A stretch of DNA of 64,000 nt from Bacillota bacterium (GCA_023411175.1 JAEYPB010000017.1:42990-106989); one strand, 5' to 3'; counted from the first letter of the stretch, positions 17,747 through 25,881 are shown. Translations and numbers: made by a program. Notes: generated by a model not told the origin, from the letters alone.

Positions 17747-18886
17747 TCAGATTTCCTCGATAAATCCGTGCAGACAGGTGAGCGCCGCGCCCATCGCCGC
17801 GCCAGCGTCCTTCTGTGCGCAGCGAACGTATTGCCCCGACCGCTCGAAGATATTGCGCATCGCCGTCAGCGCGCGCAGTTCATCCAGATGGGGCGGCAGA
17901 AAACGGCCGAGATACCCACCCACCACCACCTCGCAGTCGAAAGAGCAGCGGATGTTGTTGATGAGCAGCGCAAGGTCGCCCAGGTACCTGTCCCACACGA
18001 CGCGGACGGCCGGATCGTCCCTCCTGAGCTGACGGAAGAAGCCCTCCAGCGTCCCGCCTGCGTCCGACAGAATGCGCGTATTGACATAGCAGTAGGCACA
18101 GCCCTTCTGGCCGCAGTAGCAGAACTTCCCGCCGGGCACCAGCGTCATGTGGCCGAACTCGGCGGAGTGCTGATCCTCGCCCTCGAACATGCGCCCGTCG
18201 ATGAGTACCGCGCCGCCGACGGTGTTGCTGACCGAAAGGTATACGAGGTTCCTCGGCCCCTGCCGGCTGGCGACCGGGTTCCCCGCCCAGAACTCCGCGT
18301 AGCCGCCGGCGTTGGCGTCGTTGAGGAGCCGGCAAGGCCACGGGATAACGCGGCGGAAGCTCTCCAACTGGACGATGCGCTTGCCCAGCGGGTCTGCGTT
18401 GGTGGTGGACTGGCCGTCCCCGGAGATGATGGCCGGCAGCGAAATGCCTACCCCCACCACATCTTCCTGCCGGACGTCCGCTTTGATGAGCTGGTCGTGA
18501 AGAAACCGGCCGACCTTGTCGTAGTACTCCGGCCTGTCGCTGAAGGGCAGGCGGCTTCTGGCGCTTGAAACCACCTGTCCGCTGAGTCCCAGGATTGTCA
18601 GCGTCACATCGGCGCGGGTCACGTCGAGGCCTGCGGCGAGGAAGGCCCGATCATTGACACCGTAGGCGCGCGCCTTGCGCCCGCCCGTCGATTCCTGCAT
18701 TCCCTCGACGAGCACAAGGCGGCGCTCGGTCAGCTCGTTCAGGTTCTGGATGACGGTGGGCGTGGACATGCCCAGCGCGGCGCAAATATCCCTTACGGAA
18801 GCGGGGCCGCACTCCATGAGGTGCAAGAAAACCGCCTTCATGTTAAGTCGCTTGACCGCGATGTTGCTGACGCTCTGCTTTTCCAT
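17747..18886 (-). CDS. ROK-family transcriptional regulator
   Basis: 379 residues: an N-terminal winged helix (KAVFLHLMECGPASVRDIC, then STPTVIQNLNELTERRLV) and a C-terminal sugar-kinase-like ROK domain. The ROK zinc site is visible as CYCGQKGCAYC. The phosphate-binding loop reads LSVSNTVGGAV, a weak match to the usual GTGIGAG, which fits a repressor rather than an active kinase. ATG 18886 gives MEKQSVSNIAVKRLN; an in-frame upstream TTG at 18937 is rejected. It follows the dehydrogenase gene by 37 bases and probably controls that operon through the palindrome at 20066-20098. Confidence 0.9.
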   Translation of the reverse strand: MEKQSVSNIAVKRLNMKAVFLHLMECGPASVRDICAALGMSTPTVIQNLNELTERRLVLVEGMQESTGGRKARAYGVNDRAFLAAGLDVTRADVTLTILGLSGQVVSSARSRLPFSDRPEYYDKVGRFLHDQLIKADVRQEDVVGVGISLPAIISGDGQSTTNADPLGKRIVQLESFRRVIPWPCRLLNDANAGGYAEFWAGNPVASRQGPRNLVYLSVSNTVGGAVLIDGRMFEGEDQHSAEFGHMTLVPGGKFCYCGQKGCAYCYVNTRILSDAGGTLEGFFRQLRRDDPAVRVVWDRYLGDLALLINNIRCSFDCEVVVGGYLGRFLPPHLDELRALTAMRNIFERSGQYVRCAQKDAGAAMGAALTCLHGFIEEI

Positions 18887-18923
18887 GTCCCGCCCGCCTT
18901 TGCAATGATACGCTCGGCCCCCG

Positions 18924-19967
18924 TCAGTCAAATACAATGACGCCCTTGACCACCTCGCTGGCGCGCTCCGAAACGGCTTTGTACGCCTCCGGCGTCTGGT
19001 CGAAGGTGAAACGGTCGGAGATGATGCCGGAGATGTCGATGCTCCCGGCGGCGACCGCGTTGATCGCGATGGGATAGATGTTGCGGTAGCGGAAGATCGA
19101 CGTCATGGTCAACTCGTGCACGCTGAGCAGGTTGAACGGCAGGTTGTTTAGCTCCGTTTCACCGAGTCCCACCACCACGATCTTCCCGGCGATGGCCGCT
19201 GCGCGCATCGAATCGGCGACGGTCTTGCTGAAGCCGGCGCAGTCCAGCACCACCTGGGCGCCCTTGCCGCCGGTCAGCCGCATGACTTCGGCCACGACAT
19301 CCTTCTCCTTGGAATTGATGGCGATGCCGCCCAGCTTTTCCGCCACCGCCAAGCGGTTGGGCAGGAGGTCCGCGACGATCACTTTAGCGGCGCCGCATGC
19401 CTTGGCGGCCAGGAGCGAAACGAGGCCGATGCAGCCCGCGCCGAAGATCAGTACCGTGTCGCCCAGTTTGACGCCGCCCGTCATCGCGGCGTTGATGCCG
19501 ATGGCCAGCGGCTCGATCAGCGCTCCTTCGACGGAAGAAACGTTGTCCGGGAGCTTGAAGGCGAATTCCGCCGGGAAGGTCACGTAGTTCATCAGGCAGC
19601 CGTCGTAGGGCGGCGTGGCAAAGAACTTGACGTCCGGGCACAGGTTGTAGCGGCCACTACGGCACTCAACACACTTGCCGCAGGGCACGCCCGGCTCCAG
19701 CGCCACGCGGTCGCCCACATTAAGGTCGGTCACGCCCTCACCCAGCGCCACGACGGTACCGGCGCATTCGTGCCCGAGAATGAACGGGAAGTCCACCACA
19801 AAATCGCCGATGCGGCCGTGGCTGTAATAGTGCACGTCCGATCCGCAGATCCCCACGGCCTCGAGCTTCATCAGGATTTCACCCTTCGCCGGTTCGGGCA
19901 TGGGAACATCCCGGAACTCCATCGTCTTCAACGCAGTCAGTACACAAGCCCGATTCTTGCCTTCCAT
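18924..19967 (-). CDS. Zinc-dependent NAD alcohol dehydrogenase (sorbitol/xylitol dehydrogenase type)
   Basis: 347-residue medium-chain dehydrogenase. Catalytic zinc ligands are in VGICGSDVHYY and GHECAG; the structural zinc lobe has the cysteines of PGVPCGKCVECRSGRYNLC. The Rossmann motif GAGCIGLVSLLAAKACGA is followed by VIVADLLPNRL, where the Asp indicates NAD rather than NADP. The pattern fits polyol dehydrogenases; the exact polyol is not determinable. A clear AAGGAGGAA precedes the ATG. First gene of an operon with the ROK regulator. Confidence 0.9.
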   Translation of the reverse strand: MEGKNRACVLTALKTMEFRDVPMPEPAKGEILMKLEAVGICGSDVHYYSHGRIGDFVVDFPFILGHECAGTVVALGEGVTDLNVGDRVALEPGVPCGKCVECRSGRYNLCPDVKFFATPPYDGCLMNYVTFPAEFAFKLPDNVSSVEGALIEPLAIGINAAMTGGVKLGDTVLIFGAGCIGLVSLLAAKACGAAKVIVADLLPNRLAVAEKLGGIAINSKEKDVVAEVMRLTGGKGAQVVLDCAGFSKTVADSMRAAAIAGKIVVVGLGETELNNLPFNLLSVHELTMTSIFRYRNIYPIAINAVAAGSIDISGIISDRFTFDQTPEAYKAVSERASEVVKGVIVFD

Positions 19968-20065
19968 GTCTAGTTCCTCCTTAAAACATATGCTCCGGCC
20001 GTTAACGCCTGTAAAGCGCCTTCAGGATTGCACCGGGCGCACCGCCAACCCGCGCCCGTTTACGC

Positions 20066-20098
20066 AATACTTTTTTATATCTATTTACATAAAGTATT
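20066..20098. promoter_or_regulatory. Inverted repeat, likely ROK operator
   Basis: AATACTTT (20066-20073) and AAAGTATT (20091-20098) form an 8-bp perfect inverted repeat with a 17-base centre. The right arm overlaps the -10 box of the dehydrogenase promoter. The position fits repression by the ROK protein of the same operon; binding is inferred. Confidence 0.6.
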
Positions 20099-20123
20099 AT
20101 AGCACCCGCCGCCTGTTTGTCAA
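20096..20123 (-). promoter_or_regulatory. Promoter of the dehydrogenase/ROK operon
   Basis: On the minus strand TTGACA (20123-20118), a 16-bp spacer and TATAAT (20101-20096) are both exact consensus hexamers. Transcription would start near 20089, about 120 bases before the dehydrogenase start. Confidence 0.85.
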
Positions 20124-20227
20124 TGGAAATCCCGCTACTTTTTGCCATCCTCAAGATGCCCTCGCAAAACATCGCATGAGAACCACACCGGAAGGAAACG
20201 CTAAGAAAAAACGACGGAGGGCATCAA

Positions 20228-20482
20228 ATGGATCAGGACAAACCGTTTATCGGCATAGGTCACAACCCCGAAGGCCCGCACCTGCCGCTGGGCTTTGGCA
20301 TGCTGCTGGCACAGGAACCGGAGGCGATCTCCCGCTACGGAGCGCTTACAAACGACCAGAAGGCTTCGGTCATTCGCTACATTCAGTCCGGCGCAACTGG
20401 CGAGGATGCGAAAAACCGGATCGCGAACGCCGTGATAGGGCTTCGCGACGGCAACATGGGCTTCATGGGTTCCGGGAATTAG
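20228..20482 (+). CDS. Small hypothetical protein (84 aa)
   Basis: Short acidic protein with a good ribosome-binding site (GGAGG at 20216-20220, 7 bases before ATG). The first half (IGIGHNPEGPHLPLGFGMLLAQ) is Gly/Pro-rich. The second half (LTNDQKASVIRYIQSG, then EDAKNRIANAV) looks helical and resembles the C-terminal tail of YdeI-type small proteins. No signal peptide or membrane segment. Followed by a stable hairpin, so likely monocistronic. Function unknown. Confidence 0.7.
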   Translation: MDQDKPFIGIGHNPEGPHLPLGFGMLLAQEPEAISRYGALTNDQKASVIRYIQSGATGEDAKNRIANAVIGLRDGNMGFMGSGN

Positions 20483-20493
20483 AGCATACGAAC

Positions 20494-20522
20494 AGCCGGA
20501 GCGGCCTACGCGCGCTCCGGCT
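20494..20522 (+). terminator. Hairpin after the 84-aa gene
   Basis: A 10-bp perfect stem AGCCGGAGCG/CGCTCCGGCT with a 9-base loop lies 11 bases after the stop. A T-rich stretch appears only about 15 bases later, so termination strength is uncertain. Confidence 0.6.
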
Positions 20523-20702
20523 CGGATTGGATTCTTGGCTTTTTCTTCAGCCTTCCACCGTTCCAACCGCAAGCAATTAAATGTTAAATCTCGGAGATGG
20601 CCGGTATTTTGAATTTCGTCCGAAAAAAAATGTTTATATTTCTAAACAGGCTGATCCGTCAACCCTGCAAGCGAAGGCGACATAATAAGGGAGGCGACAA
20701 TT

Positions 20703-20945
20703 ATGAAACCAGCGAGGGTGATTCTCGCAATGCTGCTAACCATCGTTCTCGTCGGCGCCATCCTCTTCACAGCAACCGCAGAGGGGAACGCTTATGGACG
20801 GTGGGACAATCCTGGACAAGGGCATGATTGGAACCCGAACGCGAAGGGAAACAAAAACGACAACAGCAATACTCAGCACAACGAAAACGGATATCTGAAC
20901 CATACAGGGCCTACCCCGACGCTCCCGCCTGACGATCCCCGCTGA
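20703..20945 (+). CDS. Small secreted Asn-rich protein (80 aa)
   Basis: The N-terminus MKPARVILAMLLTIVLVGAI is a typical signal peptide (basic start, hydrophobic core). The mature part of about 50 residues is rich in Asn, Gly, Lys and Pro (NPNAKGNKNDNSNTQHNENG, ending PTPTLPPDDPR) and looks disordered. A strong GGGAGG precedes the ATG. No cysteine, no sorting signal. No family is recognised; a secreted peptide or wall-associated small protein is possible. The upstream DNA is AT-rich with a TGTTTA/TAAACA dyad (20631-20648). Confidence 0.65.
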   Translation: MKPARVILAMLLTIVLVGAILFTATAEGNAYGRWDNPGQGHDWNPNAKGNKNDNSNTQHNENGYLNHTGPTPTLPPDDPR

Positions 20946-20998
20946 GTGAGGTCAGGCCAGGCGCTTGTTTGCGTCAAAGATACCGGCAAAGGCCATCG

Positions 20999-21030
20999 CA
21001 GCCACTTTCCGAAACCGCGGAGAGTGGCTG
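20999..21030 (+). terminator. Hairpin after the small secreted gene
   Basis: CAGCCACT (20999-21006) pairs with AGTGGCTG (21023-21030), and the inner bases partly extend the stem. TCTTTCCATTTTC follows, giving a plausible intrinsic terminator. Confidence 0.6.
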
Positions 21031-21219
21031 TCTTTCCATTTTCAGCCGCCATTTCAGAAGATGCTATAAGCTCTTTTTTCGGCGTCCGACAATGCACAGC
21101 CCGGTTGTCTTTTCATGAAATTTTCATCCTTCTTCGTCCTCTCCAACGTCCAGGCGGTAGGATTTATTCTGCTCCGCGTCGAAAAGTACCTATATCACTT
21201 TTCTGGAGGCATTGTATCG

Positions 21220-22056
21220 ATGGGCATGAAAAACCAGGCGGACTGGATTCTTCGCTTCGTAAAAGGCATTTTCATCGGCAGCGGCTTCATACTGCCGGGT
21301 GTTAGCGGCGGCGCGCTGGCGGCTGTGTTCGGATTGTATGAAAAGATCATCGCCTTCCTTTCGGACGTCCGAAAGGATTTTGTCGCCAACGTCCGGTTCT
21401 TCGTCCCGGTGGCGCTGGGCGCCTTCGCAGGCATGTTCCTGTTCTCTTTCGTGGTCAGCTATCTCTTGGGAAGCGCTGAAACCTATATGATGTGGTTTTT
21501 TATCGGTTGCATTCTGGGGATGATCCCCGCGCTCAACCGGCAAGCGTCTCGCAAGGGCCGCAAGCCCTGGCACATCGCGCTGATGGCGGCGGTCTGCCTC
21601 GTCTCTTACCTGCTGCTCGTGGTGCTGGAGCGCGGCGCGACCGTGAGCCTCCCGCAAAATCCGCTGACCTGGCTGATGGCGGGCGGGTTGATTGGGCTCG
21701 GCATCATCGTGCCGGGGCTCAGCCCCTCAAACCTTCTGGTTTATATGAACCTGTACAAGCCGATGGCGGACGGCATCAAGGGGCTGGATTTCGGCGTCAT
21801 CTTACCGCTGATCGTGGGCGTCGCCGCCTGCGTGCTGCTCCTTTCCCGCGTCATGAACTACATTTTTTCCAAGGCGTATGCGGTGCTCTTCCACTGTATT
21901 CTGGGCGTCGTGCTGGCTTCCACGCTGATCATCGTTCCCTTTGACTTCAATTACCTGAGCGCAGGCGGCCTGATCTGCCTTGCCGCGTGTGCCGCAGGCG
22001 TTATGCTGGCGCTGTTCATGAGCAGCCTCGAGACGCGTTACAAGCCCGCGGAATAG
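21220..22056 (+). CDS. DUF368 membrane protein (PopT-type undecaprenyl phosphate translocase)
   Basis: 278-residue polytopic membrane protein with about eight hydrophobic segments. DUF368 signatures are RFVKGIFIGSGFILPGVSGG near the N-terminus and the related repeat GLIGLGIIVPGLSPSNLLVY in the second half, two inverted re-entrant-type motifs. DUF368 proteins have been shown in other bacteria to return undecaprenyl phosphate across the membrane for wall synthesis. ATG 21220 is chosen because TGGAGG (21204-21209) lies 10 bases upstream; an extension back to 21115 lacks a ribosome-binding site. Confidence 0.88.
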   Translation: MGMKNQADWILRFVKGIFIGSGFILPGVSGGALAAVFGLYEKIIAFLSDVRKDFVANVRFFVPVALGAFAGMFLFSFVVSYLLGSAETYMMWFFIGCILGMIPALNRQASRKGRKPWHIALMAAVCLVSYLLLVVLERGATVSLPQNPLTWLMAGGLIGLGIIVPGLSPSNLLVYMNLYKPMADGIKGLDFGVILPLIVGVAACVLLLSRVMNYIFSKAYAVLFHCILGVVLASTLIIVPFDFNYLSAGGLICLAACAAGVMLALFMSSLETRYKPAE

Positions 22057-22070
22057 AATAGCCATAAAGG

Positions 22071-22107
22071 AGGAAGCACCGGAGGCGCTGCGCCCCCGGT
22101 GCTTCCT
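22071..22107 (+). terminator. Terminator after the DUF368 gene
   Basis: A 12-bp perfect stem (22071-22082 with 22096-22107) encloses a smaller GC stem and is followed by GTTCTTATTT. It lies 14 bases after the DUF368 stop and can also end the convergent minus-strand gene. Confidence 0.8.
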
Positions 22108-22135
22108 GTTCTTATTTGGTTGAATCCGGTTTTAA

Positions 22136-22846
22136 TCAGGGCTCCTTGCAGTAGGCGGTGGCGCCCAGCAGCGAAACCTTCCGCGCGTTGATCTTTCCGA
22201 TCTTGTAGACCGCAATCCCGCTCTCTCCGGCGGGAATCGCCTTTCGGATGCGCCCAGGCTTCGTGCCCAGCGCGGTTTCCTCGCTCTCGGCGGACAGCTT
22301 CAAAAAGAAGGCGAGGGACGGCGCGGCCTTCAGCGCTTCATTCGAGCCATTGAAGAGAACCACATCCGCGTACAGGGTATTGCCCTTCAGATAGAGCTTT
22401 CGGATGGTCCGGTCCGCGGTCGTCTCAAAAGAGACCGCATTTGCGACGACGTTGATGACGAGCGACTGCTTGATGCCGCCGGGCCTCGCCGTCACCGAGA
22501 TGGTGGCCTTCCCGGGCTTGTTGCAATAGATGACGCCCTTGTTCGAGACCGAAGCCACGCGCGGCTTGCTGGAACGGAAGGTCAGATGCGCCTTGGCACC
22601 AGCCGGCTCGACGGCGGCAGAAACTCTGTACCTGAGACCGGATACGATGGTGTACTCGCCGTCGGAGGACAACAAATTCCCCGCCGCGTCGAAAAGCGTC
22701 AGCGTCACACCCGTGATCTGCGCCTTCGGCGCAGGGGTTTTCTGGGGCTTGTTAGGGTTGTTTGGTTTTGCGAACGCCACACCGGCGTTGATCAACATCG
22801 CAAGCGCGAGCACTGTGACGACAAGCGTTTTCAAAGAACGATTCAT
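22136..22846 (-). CDS. Secreted protein with Ig-like (BIG2-type) domain
   Basis: 236 residues. A signal peptide (MNRSLKTLVVTVLALAMLIN, cleavage near VAFA-KP) and a Lys/Pro/Asn linker are followed by a BIG2-like domain (about 45-135), with SGLRYRVSAAVEPAGA, KPRVASVSNKGVIYC and GKATISVTARPGG. The C-terminal part (TADRTIRKLYLKGNTLYADV onward) resembles a second beta-sandwich. Probably an extracellular or wall-associated protein of unknown partner. ATG 22846 has AAGGAGG 9 bases upstream. A consensus promoter precedes it. Confidence 0.8.
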   Translation of the reverse strand: MNRSLKTLVVTVLALAMLINAGVAFAKPNNPNKPQKTPAPKAQITGVTLTLFDAAGNLLSSDGEYTIVSGLRYRVSAAVEPAGAKAHLTFRSSKPRVASVSNKGVIYCNKPGKATISVTARPGGIKQSLVINVVANAVSFETTADRTIRKLYLKGNTLYADVVLFNGSNEALKAAPSLAFFLKLSAESEETALGTKPGRIRKAIPAGESGIAVYKIGKINARKVSLLGATAYCKEP

Positions 22847-22878
22847 GCCATGCACCTCCTTGAATTGTTGCCAATCAA

Positions 22879-22907
22879 ATATTACAATTCTATGACTGTT
22901 TTGTCAA
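22879..22907 (-). promoter_or_regulatory. Promoter of the secreted Ig-like gene
   Basis: Minus strand TTGACA (22907-22902), 17-bp spacer, TAATAT (22884-22879). It lies about 35 bases upstream of the start codon. Confidence 0.8.
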
Positions 22908-23016
22908 TACATGGGAGCAATTTAACCATTGCGGCGGGGCAAATGGCAGGTTGGATTGAAGACAAATGAGGCGGGAAGCTACTGCTTACCCGCCCCTTGA
23001 TCCTTAAGTCGGTTAG

Positions 23017-23364
23017 TCAGCCACGGGCCATCATGCTGCACTCATTGGCGCAGGTCTTGCACTCATTGGCGCAGGCTTTGCAGTGCTCATCCTTGAACAT
23101 CGCACACTCCTGCTCGCACTTCTGGCAAATCGTGGCACATAGCTGGCAGATATTGATCGCATGCTGAGCATCCATCGCCATAAAGGCACCGGATACCTTG
23201 CAGATTTCGGCGCACTCGACCAGCATTTGAATGCACCCTTTCCGGGCCTGTATGTCCGGCTCCTTCAGGCACATCGAAAAGCACTCGTAGCACGCCTGCT
23301 CGCACCGCTTGCATGCATCAATACACTTCTGATACTTGTTCGTCGTCATCGTAGCCACACCCAT
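23017..23364 (-). CDS. Four-helix-bundle copper-binding protein (Csp/DUF326 type)
   Basis: 115 residues with 19 cysteines, mostly spaced as CxxC and CxxxC along amphipathic helices (CIDACKRCEQACYECFSMC, then CQLCATICQKCEQECAMF and CKACANECKTCANECSMM). This is the pattern of copper storage proteins, which bind many Cu(I) ions inside a four-helix bundle. No signal peptide, so cytosolic like Csp3. ATG 23364 is preferred for its GGGAGG; an extension to 23397 is rejected. No copper transporter or CsoR is adjacent. Confidence 0.9.
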   Translation of the reverse strand: MGVATMTTNKYQKCIDACKRCEQACYECFSMCLKEPDIQARKGCIQMLVECAEICKVSGAFMAMDAQHAINICQLCATICQKCEQECAMFKDEHCKACANECKTCANECSMMARG

Positions 23365-23526
23365 AATATCCCTCCCTTTCATGAATATTTTTTCCATTCA
23401 TCCTGAAAAAATTCTATCAAGTTTTGGCAGACGAATAACTTGTCAGACATAGAGAAAAGCCCCGGGTCCCTGCGGACGGCGAGGCTTCCATTGCGGCTAG
23501 ATTGGCCACGAAGAAAACGACTTATT

Positions 23527-24783
23527 TCAGCTTTTCACCAGTTGCTCAATGTACGCTACCGCAGCCCCGCAGCCATCTTCTTGCACAAGCCGCTCGCGGA
23601 TCAGTGCAGCATTCCGGATGTGCTCTGGTTGCTCCATTTCTTTGAAAGCATTAGCCAGCTCTACGGCCGACAAAGCCCTCTCCCGTAGCGGACGAAGCGC
23701 ATATCCCAAGTGGTGCAGCCGGTGCGCCCAGAAGGGTTGATCCACCGAGAACGGAAGGATCAGCTGCGGCGCGCCGGAGCGCAGCGCCTCGGCCACGGTG
23801 CCGATCCCTCCGTGATGAACGATGCCCTTGGCGCGCGGGAACAAAAGTCCGTGCGGCGCTGCCTTCACGGCCATGATGTTTTCTTCCCCTCCTACGGGAA
23901 AATCCATCTCACCTGTCAGCAGCACAGCGCGGTTGCCCGTCATTTTAAGCGCTGTCGAAAGCATCGATAGGAACTCTTGCGGTCGGTGAAGCGGCATGCT
24001 GCTGAACGATACCACAATGGGTCTGTCCCCAATAGCAAAGAATGCCTCAATTTGCGGGTCAAGCGCCCGGTGCTCCAAGTCAAGATAGAAAAATCCCGGT
24101 AGATATACATGACCGTTCCAGCTCTTTACATCCTCGAAAAGGGCCGGACTCACCGGACAGATGATTGGGATCGGTCGCCCATCAATTTCATATGCGTAGA
24201 TGCCCGACTTCCTTACGGGTAAACCCAGAGTATTGCTCCGAAAATCGTTGATCTCCTTCAAACTGGATAAGTCCGCCTTGCCCATCATGGCATAGGAAAG
24301 CCGGTTGAGTGCCGCGCCCCAATTGGCCGCCGGCGCAATGGCCATGTTGGGGAACTCACTAACCGGATAGGTGATCGGCACTGGCGGCACGCTGATGCAT
24401 GGGATGTTCAGCGCTTTCGCCATGTCGGGTGCGGCCAACGCCTTTGGGTGGTAGAGGATCACGTCCGCGCCCTGCGCACCTGCCCAGAAGTCATCCAGAC
24501 TCTTCCGGAACGCAGGATTAACCACTTCCTTCGCATAGCGCATCGCGCGCAGTGGATGGCGCATCCCGCCGCTCATCACTTGGCGACCTACCTCCGTGTT
24601 CAGTAGTGCCATCAGGTCGGATGTCACCCGGTGAAACGCAACGCCGTTGTCTTCCGCCAATTGCCGGAAGCTCCCACCCGTACAGATTACCACACTGTGG
24701 CCCATCTTTATCAGTCGGACCGCAAGCGCCACATACGGCTGCACATCGCCCCTCGTGCCAAGCGTCTGTATGCATACGCGCAT
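23527..24783 (-). CDS. GT1-family glycosyltransferase (UGT/macrolide type)
   Basis: 418 residues with a GT-B fold. The N-terminal MRVCIQTLGTRGDVQPYVAL is the acceptor-domain signature of sterol/flavonoid/antibiotic glycosyltransferases. The donor site is in the C-terminal half: VVSFSSMPLHRPQEFL, then GIVHHGGIGTVAEALRSGAPQL and PFSVDQPFWAHRLHHLG. It likely glycosylates a lipid, sterol-like or xenobiotic acceptor; the substrate is unknown. ATG 24783 is chosen from the family N-terminus; upstream in-frame sequence is rejected. It stands alone behind its own promoter. Confidence 0.88.
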   Translation of the reverse strand: MRVCIQTLGTRGDVQPYVALAVRLIKMGHSVVICTGGSFRQLAEDNGVAFHRVTSDLMALLNTEVGRQVMSGGMRHPLRAMRYAKEVVNPAFRKSLDDFWAGAQGADVILYHPKALAAPDMAKALNIPCISVPPVPITYPVSEFPNMAIAPAANWGAALNRLSYAMMGKADLSSLKEINDFRSNTLGLPVRKSGIYAYEIDGRPIPIICPVSPALFEDVKSWNGHVYLPGFFYLDLEHRALDPQIEAFFAIGDRPIVVSFSSMPLHRPQEFLSMLSTALKMTGNRAVLLTGEMDFPVGGEENIMAVKAAPHGLLFPRAKGIVHHGGIGTVAEALRSGAPQLILPFSVDQPFWAHRLHHLGYALRPLRERALSAVELANAFKEMEQPEHIRNAALIRERLVQEDGCGAAVAYIEQLVKS

Positions 24784-24823
24784 CGAATTCACCCCGGTTC
24801 TGAACTTTTTCCTGCATGCGATC

Positions 24824-24852
24824 ATCATAACCAAAGCTACAATGAATGTCAA
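24824..24852 (-). promoter_or_regulatory. Promoter of the GT1 glycosyltransferase gene
   Basis: Minus strand TTGACA (24852-24847), 17-bp spacer, TATGAT (24829-24824), about 40 bases before the start codon. Confidence 0.75.
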
Positions 24853-24952
24853 TGAATCCTGATAATCAGAAAACTGAGTATACCTTATCTGAACCAATCG
24901 TAGATTTCACCTTACACCGTGCACAATTTTCAATTTTTCGGGTTTCAATGGG

Positions 24953-24982
24953 TTGACAAACCCCCGTCCTCTATGGTATTAT
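24953..24982 (+). promoter_or_regulatory. Promoter of tRNA-Val
   Basis: TTGACA (24953-24958), 18-bp spacer, TATTAT (24977-24982). It lies about 100 bases before the tRNA gene. Confidence 0.7.
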
Positions 24983-25086
24983 ATGTTGCGTCGCCCGAAA
25001 GACGACTCAAACGACTCAGCCGATGGGTAGTGCGCCAGGAATGTGACTTGGATGGAACGCACAAAAATCGGAACCCCAATGTGTTT

Positions 25087-25162
25087 GGTCTGTTGGCTCA
25101 GTTGGTAGAGCACATCGTTCACATCGATGGGGTCACTGGTTCGAGTCCAGTACAGACCACCA
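25087..25162 (+). tRNA. tRNA-Val (anticodon CAC)
   Basis: 76 bases fold as a complete cloverleaf. Acceptor GGTCTGT pairs with ACAGACC; the D-arm is GCTC/GAGC. The anticodon stem CATCG/CGATG has loop TTCACAT, giving anticodon CAC, and the T-arm ACTGG/CCAGT has a TTCGAGT loop. The discriminator is A and CCA is encoded (25160-25162). It reads the valine codon GUG. Its 3' half is repeated in decayed form at 25882-25922. Confidence 0.95.
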
Positions 25163-25204
25163 AGCCCTGCTGGATTCAATCTGAAAAGGTTGAGTCCAGT
25201 TTTT

Positions 25205-25380
25205 TGTGTCATAATGCAGCACGGAGGTGGTTTACTCGGCTTTGGCACAAGAAGCATGGCCTGATCGCGGACGGTTTTTTCCCGGAAGTGTATTACCCCA
25301 ACTCTGACACCCCCTATATGGAACTGTGGATTCCGTTTCGACAACGTGGAAAGCAATATGAACCGGAGGAATTACCATGA
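25205..25380 (+). pseudogene. Truncated effector-binding (GyrI-like) domain fragment
   Basis: Downstream of the tRNA one frame encodes KHGLIADGFFPEVYYPNSD, then TPYMELWIPFRQ and a short tail ending at 25380. This looks like the C-terminal end of a GyrI/AraC effector-binding domain. The N-terminal part is missing: upstream the same frame runs through the tRNA gene. Its stop overlaps the next gene's ATG (ATGA), the mark of a former operon pair. Either a remnant left by integration at the tRNA or an older deletion. Homology start is approximate. Confidence 0.5.
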
Positions 25381-25847
25381 ACAAGTATGACGAGGCCATG
25401 AAACTGCTGGACGAAAAACTGGGCAACAAGGACGGCCTGATCTCTCTGTCCACCATCGCGCTGGAACCGGGGGTCGATGGCAAAAGCCGCCCCGCTGCCC
25501 GCCTTGTGGACGCCTATTATGCGGACGGCGCGTTCTACACCGTCACCTACGCCACCTCAGGCAAGATGCGGCAGATCGCCCAAAACCCCGAAGTCGCCAT
25601 CTGCGTCGTCGTCGATAACTTCACGGCCGACGGAATCGGCGAAAACCTGGGCTGGGTGTGTGACGAGAAAAATGCAGAGATGATGACAAAGCTGCGCAAA
25701 ATATTCGCCGATTGGTATCACGAGGCCAACAACGACGAAGACCCAAACACATGCCTGCTGCGCATACGCCTGACAAAGGGCCTGTGGAACGATGCCCATA
25801 AAGGGATCAGAAACGAGATTGATTTTATCAATAAGACCGCAGATTAA
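25377..25847 (+). CDS. Pyridoxamine 5'-phosphate oxidase-family protein
   Basis: 156 residues with the split-barrel flavin-binding pattern. The N-terminal helix (MNKYDEAMKLLDEKL) is followed by SRPAARLVDAYYADGAFYTV and TYATSGKMRQIAQNPEVAI; the C-terminal part is CLLRIRLTKGLWND. Such proteins bind FMN, F420 or heme-type ligands; true PNPOx activity is unlikely for this short form. GGAGG precedes the ATG. It overlaps the truncated effector-domain fragment and lies between the tRNA and its decayed 3' copy, so it may be cargo of an old integration event. Confidence 0.8.
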   Translation: MNKYDEAMKLLDEKLGNKDGLISLSTIALEPGVDGKSRPAARLVDAYYADGAFYTVTYATSGKMRQIAQNPEVAICVVVDNFTADGIGENLGWVCDEKNAEMMTKLRKIFADWYHEANNDEDPNTCLLRIRLTKGLWNDAHKGIRNEIDFINKTAD

Positions 25848-25881
25848 GCAGTCCTTCGGTTTTTTTGCAGATCAGGGTTCC

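Noticed and set aside
18886..18937. Longer N-terminus for the ROK regulator
   Set aside because: The upstream TTG overlaps the end of the dehydrogenase gene and adds residues without similarity to the family; ATG 18886 gives the normal start.
23406..23526. A small gene between the copper-binding and glycosyltransferase genes
   Set aside because: Short frames only, no ribosome-binding site; it looks like simple spacer.
24919..25380. A 153-codon open frame upstream of the oxidase gene
   Set aside because: It runs straight through the tRNA-Val gene, giving the usual tRNA-derived peptide, and has no ribosome-binding site. Only the last part (about 25205 onward) looks like protein and is reported as a fragment.
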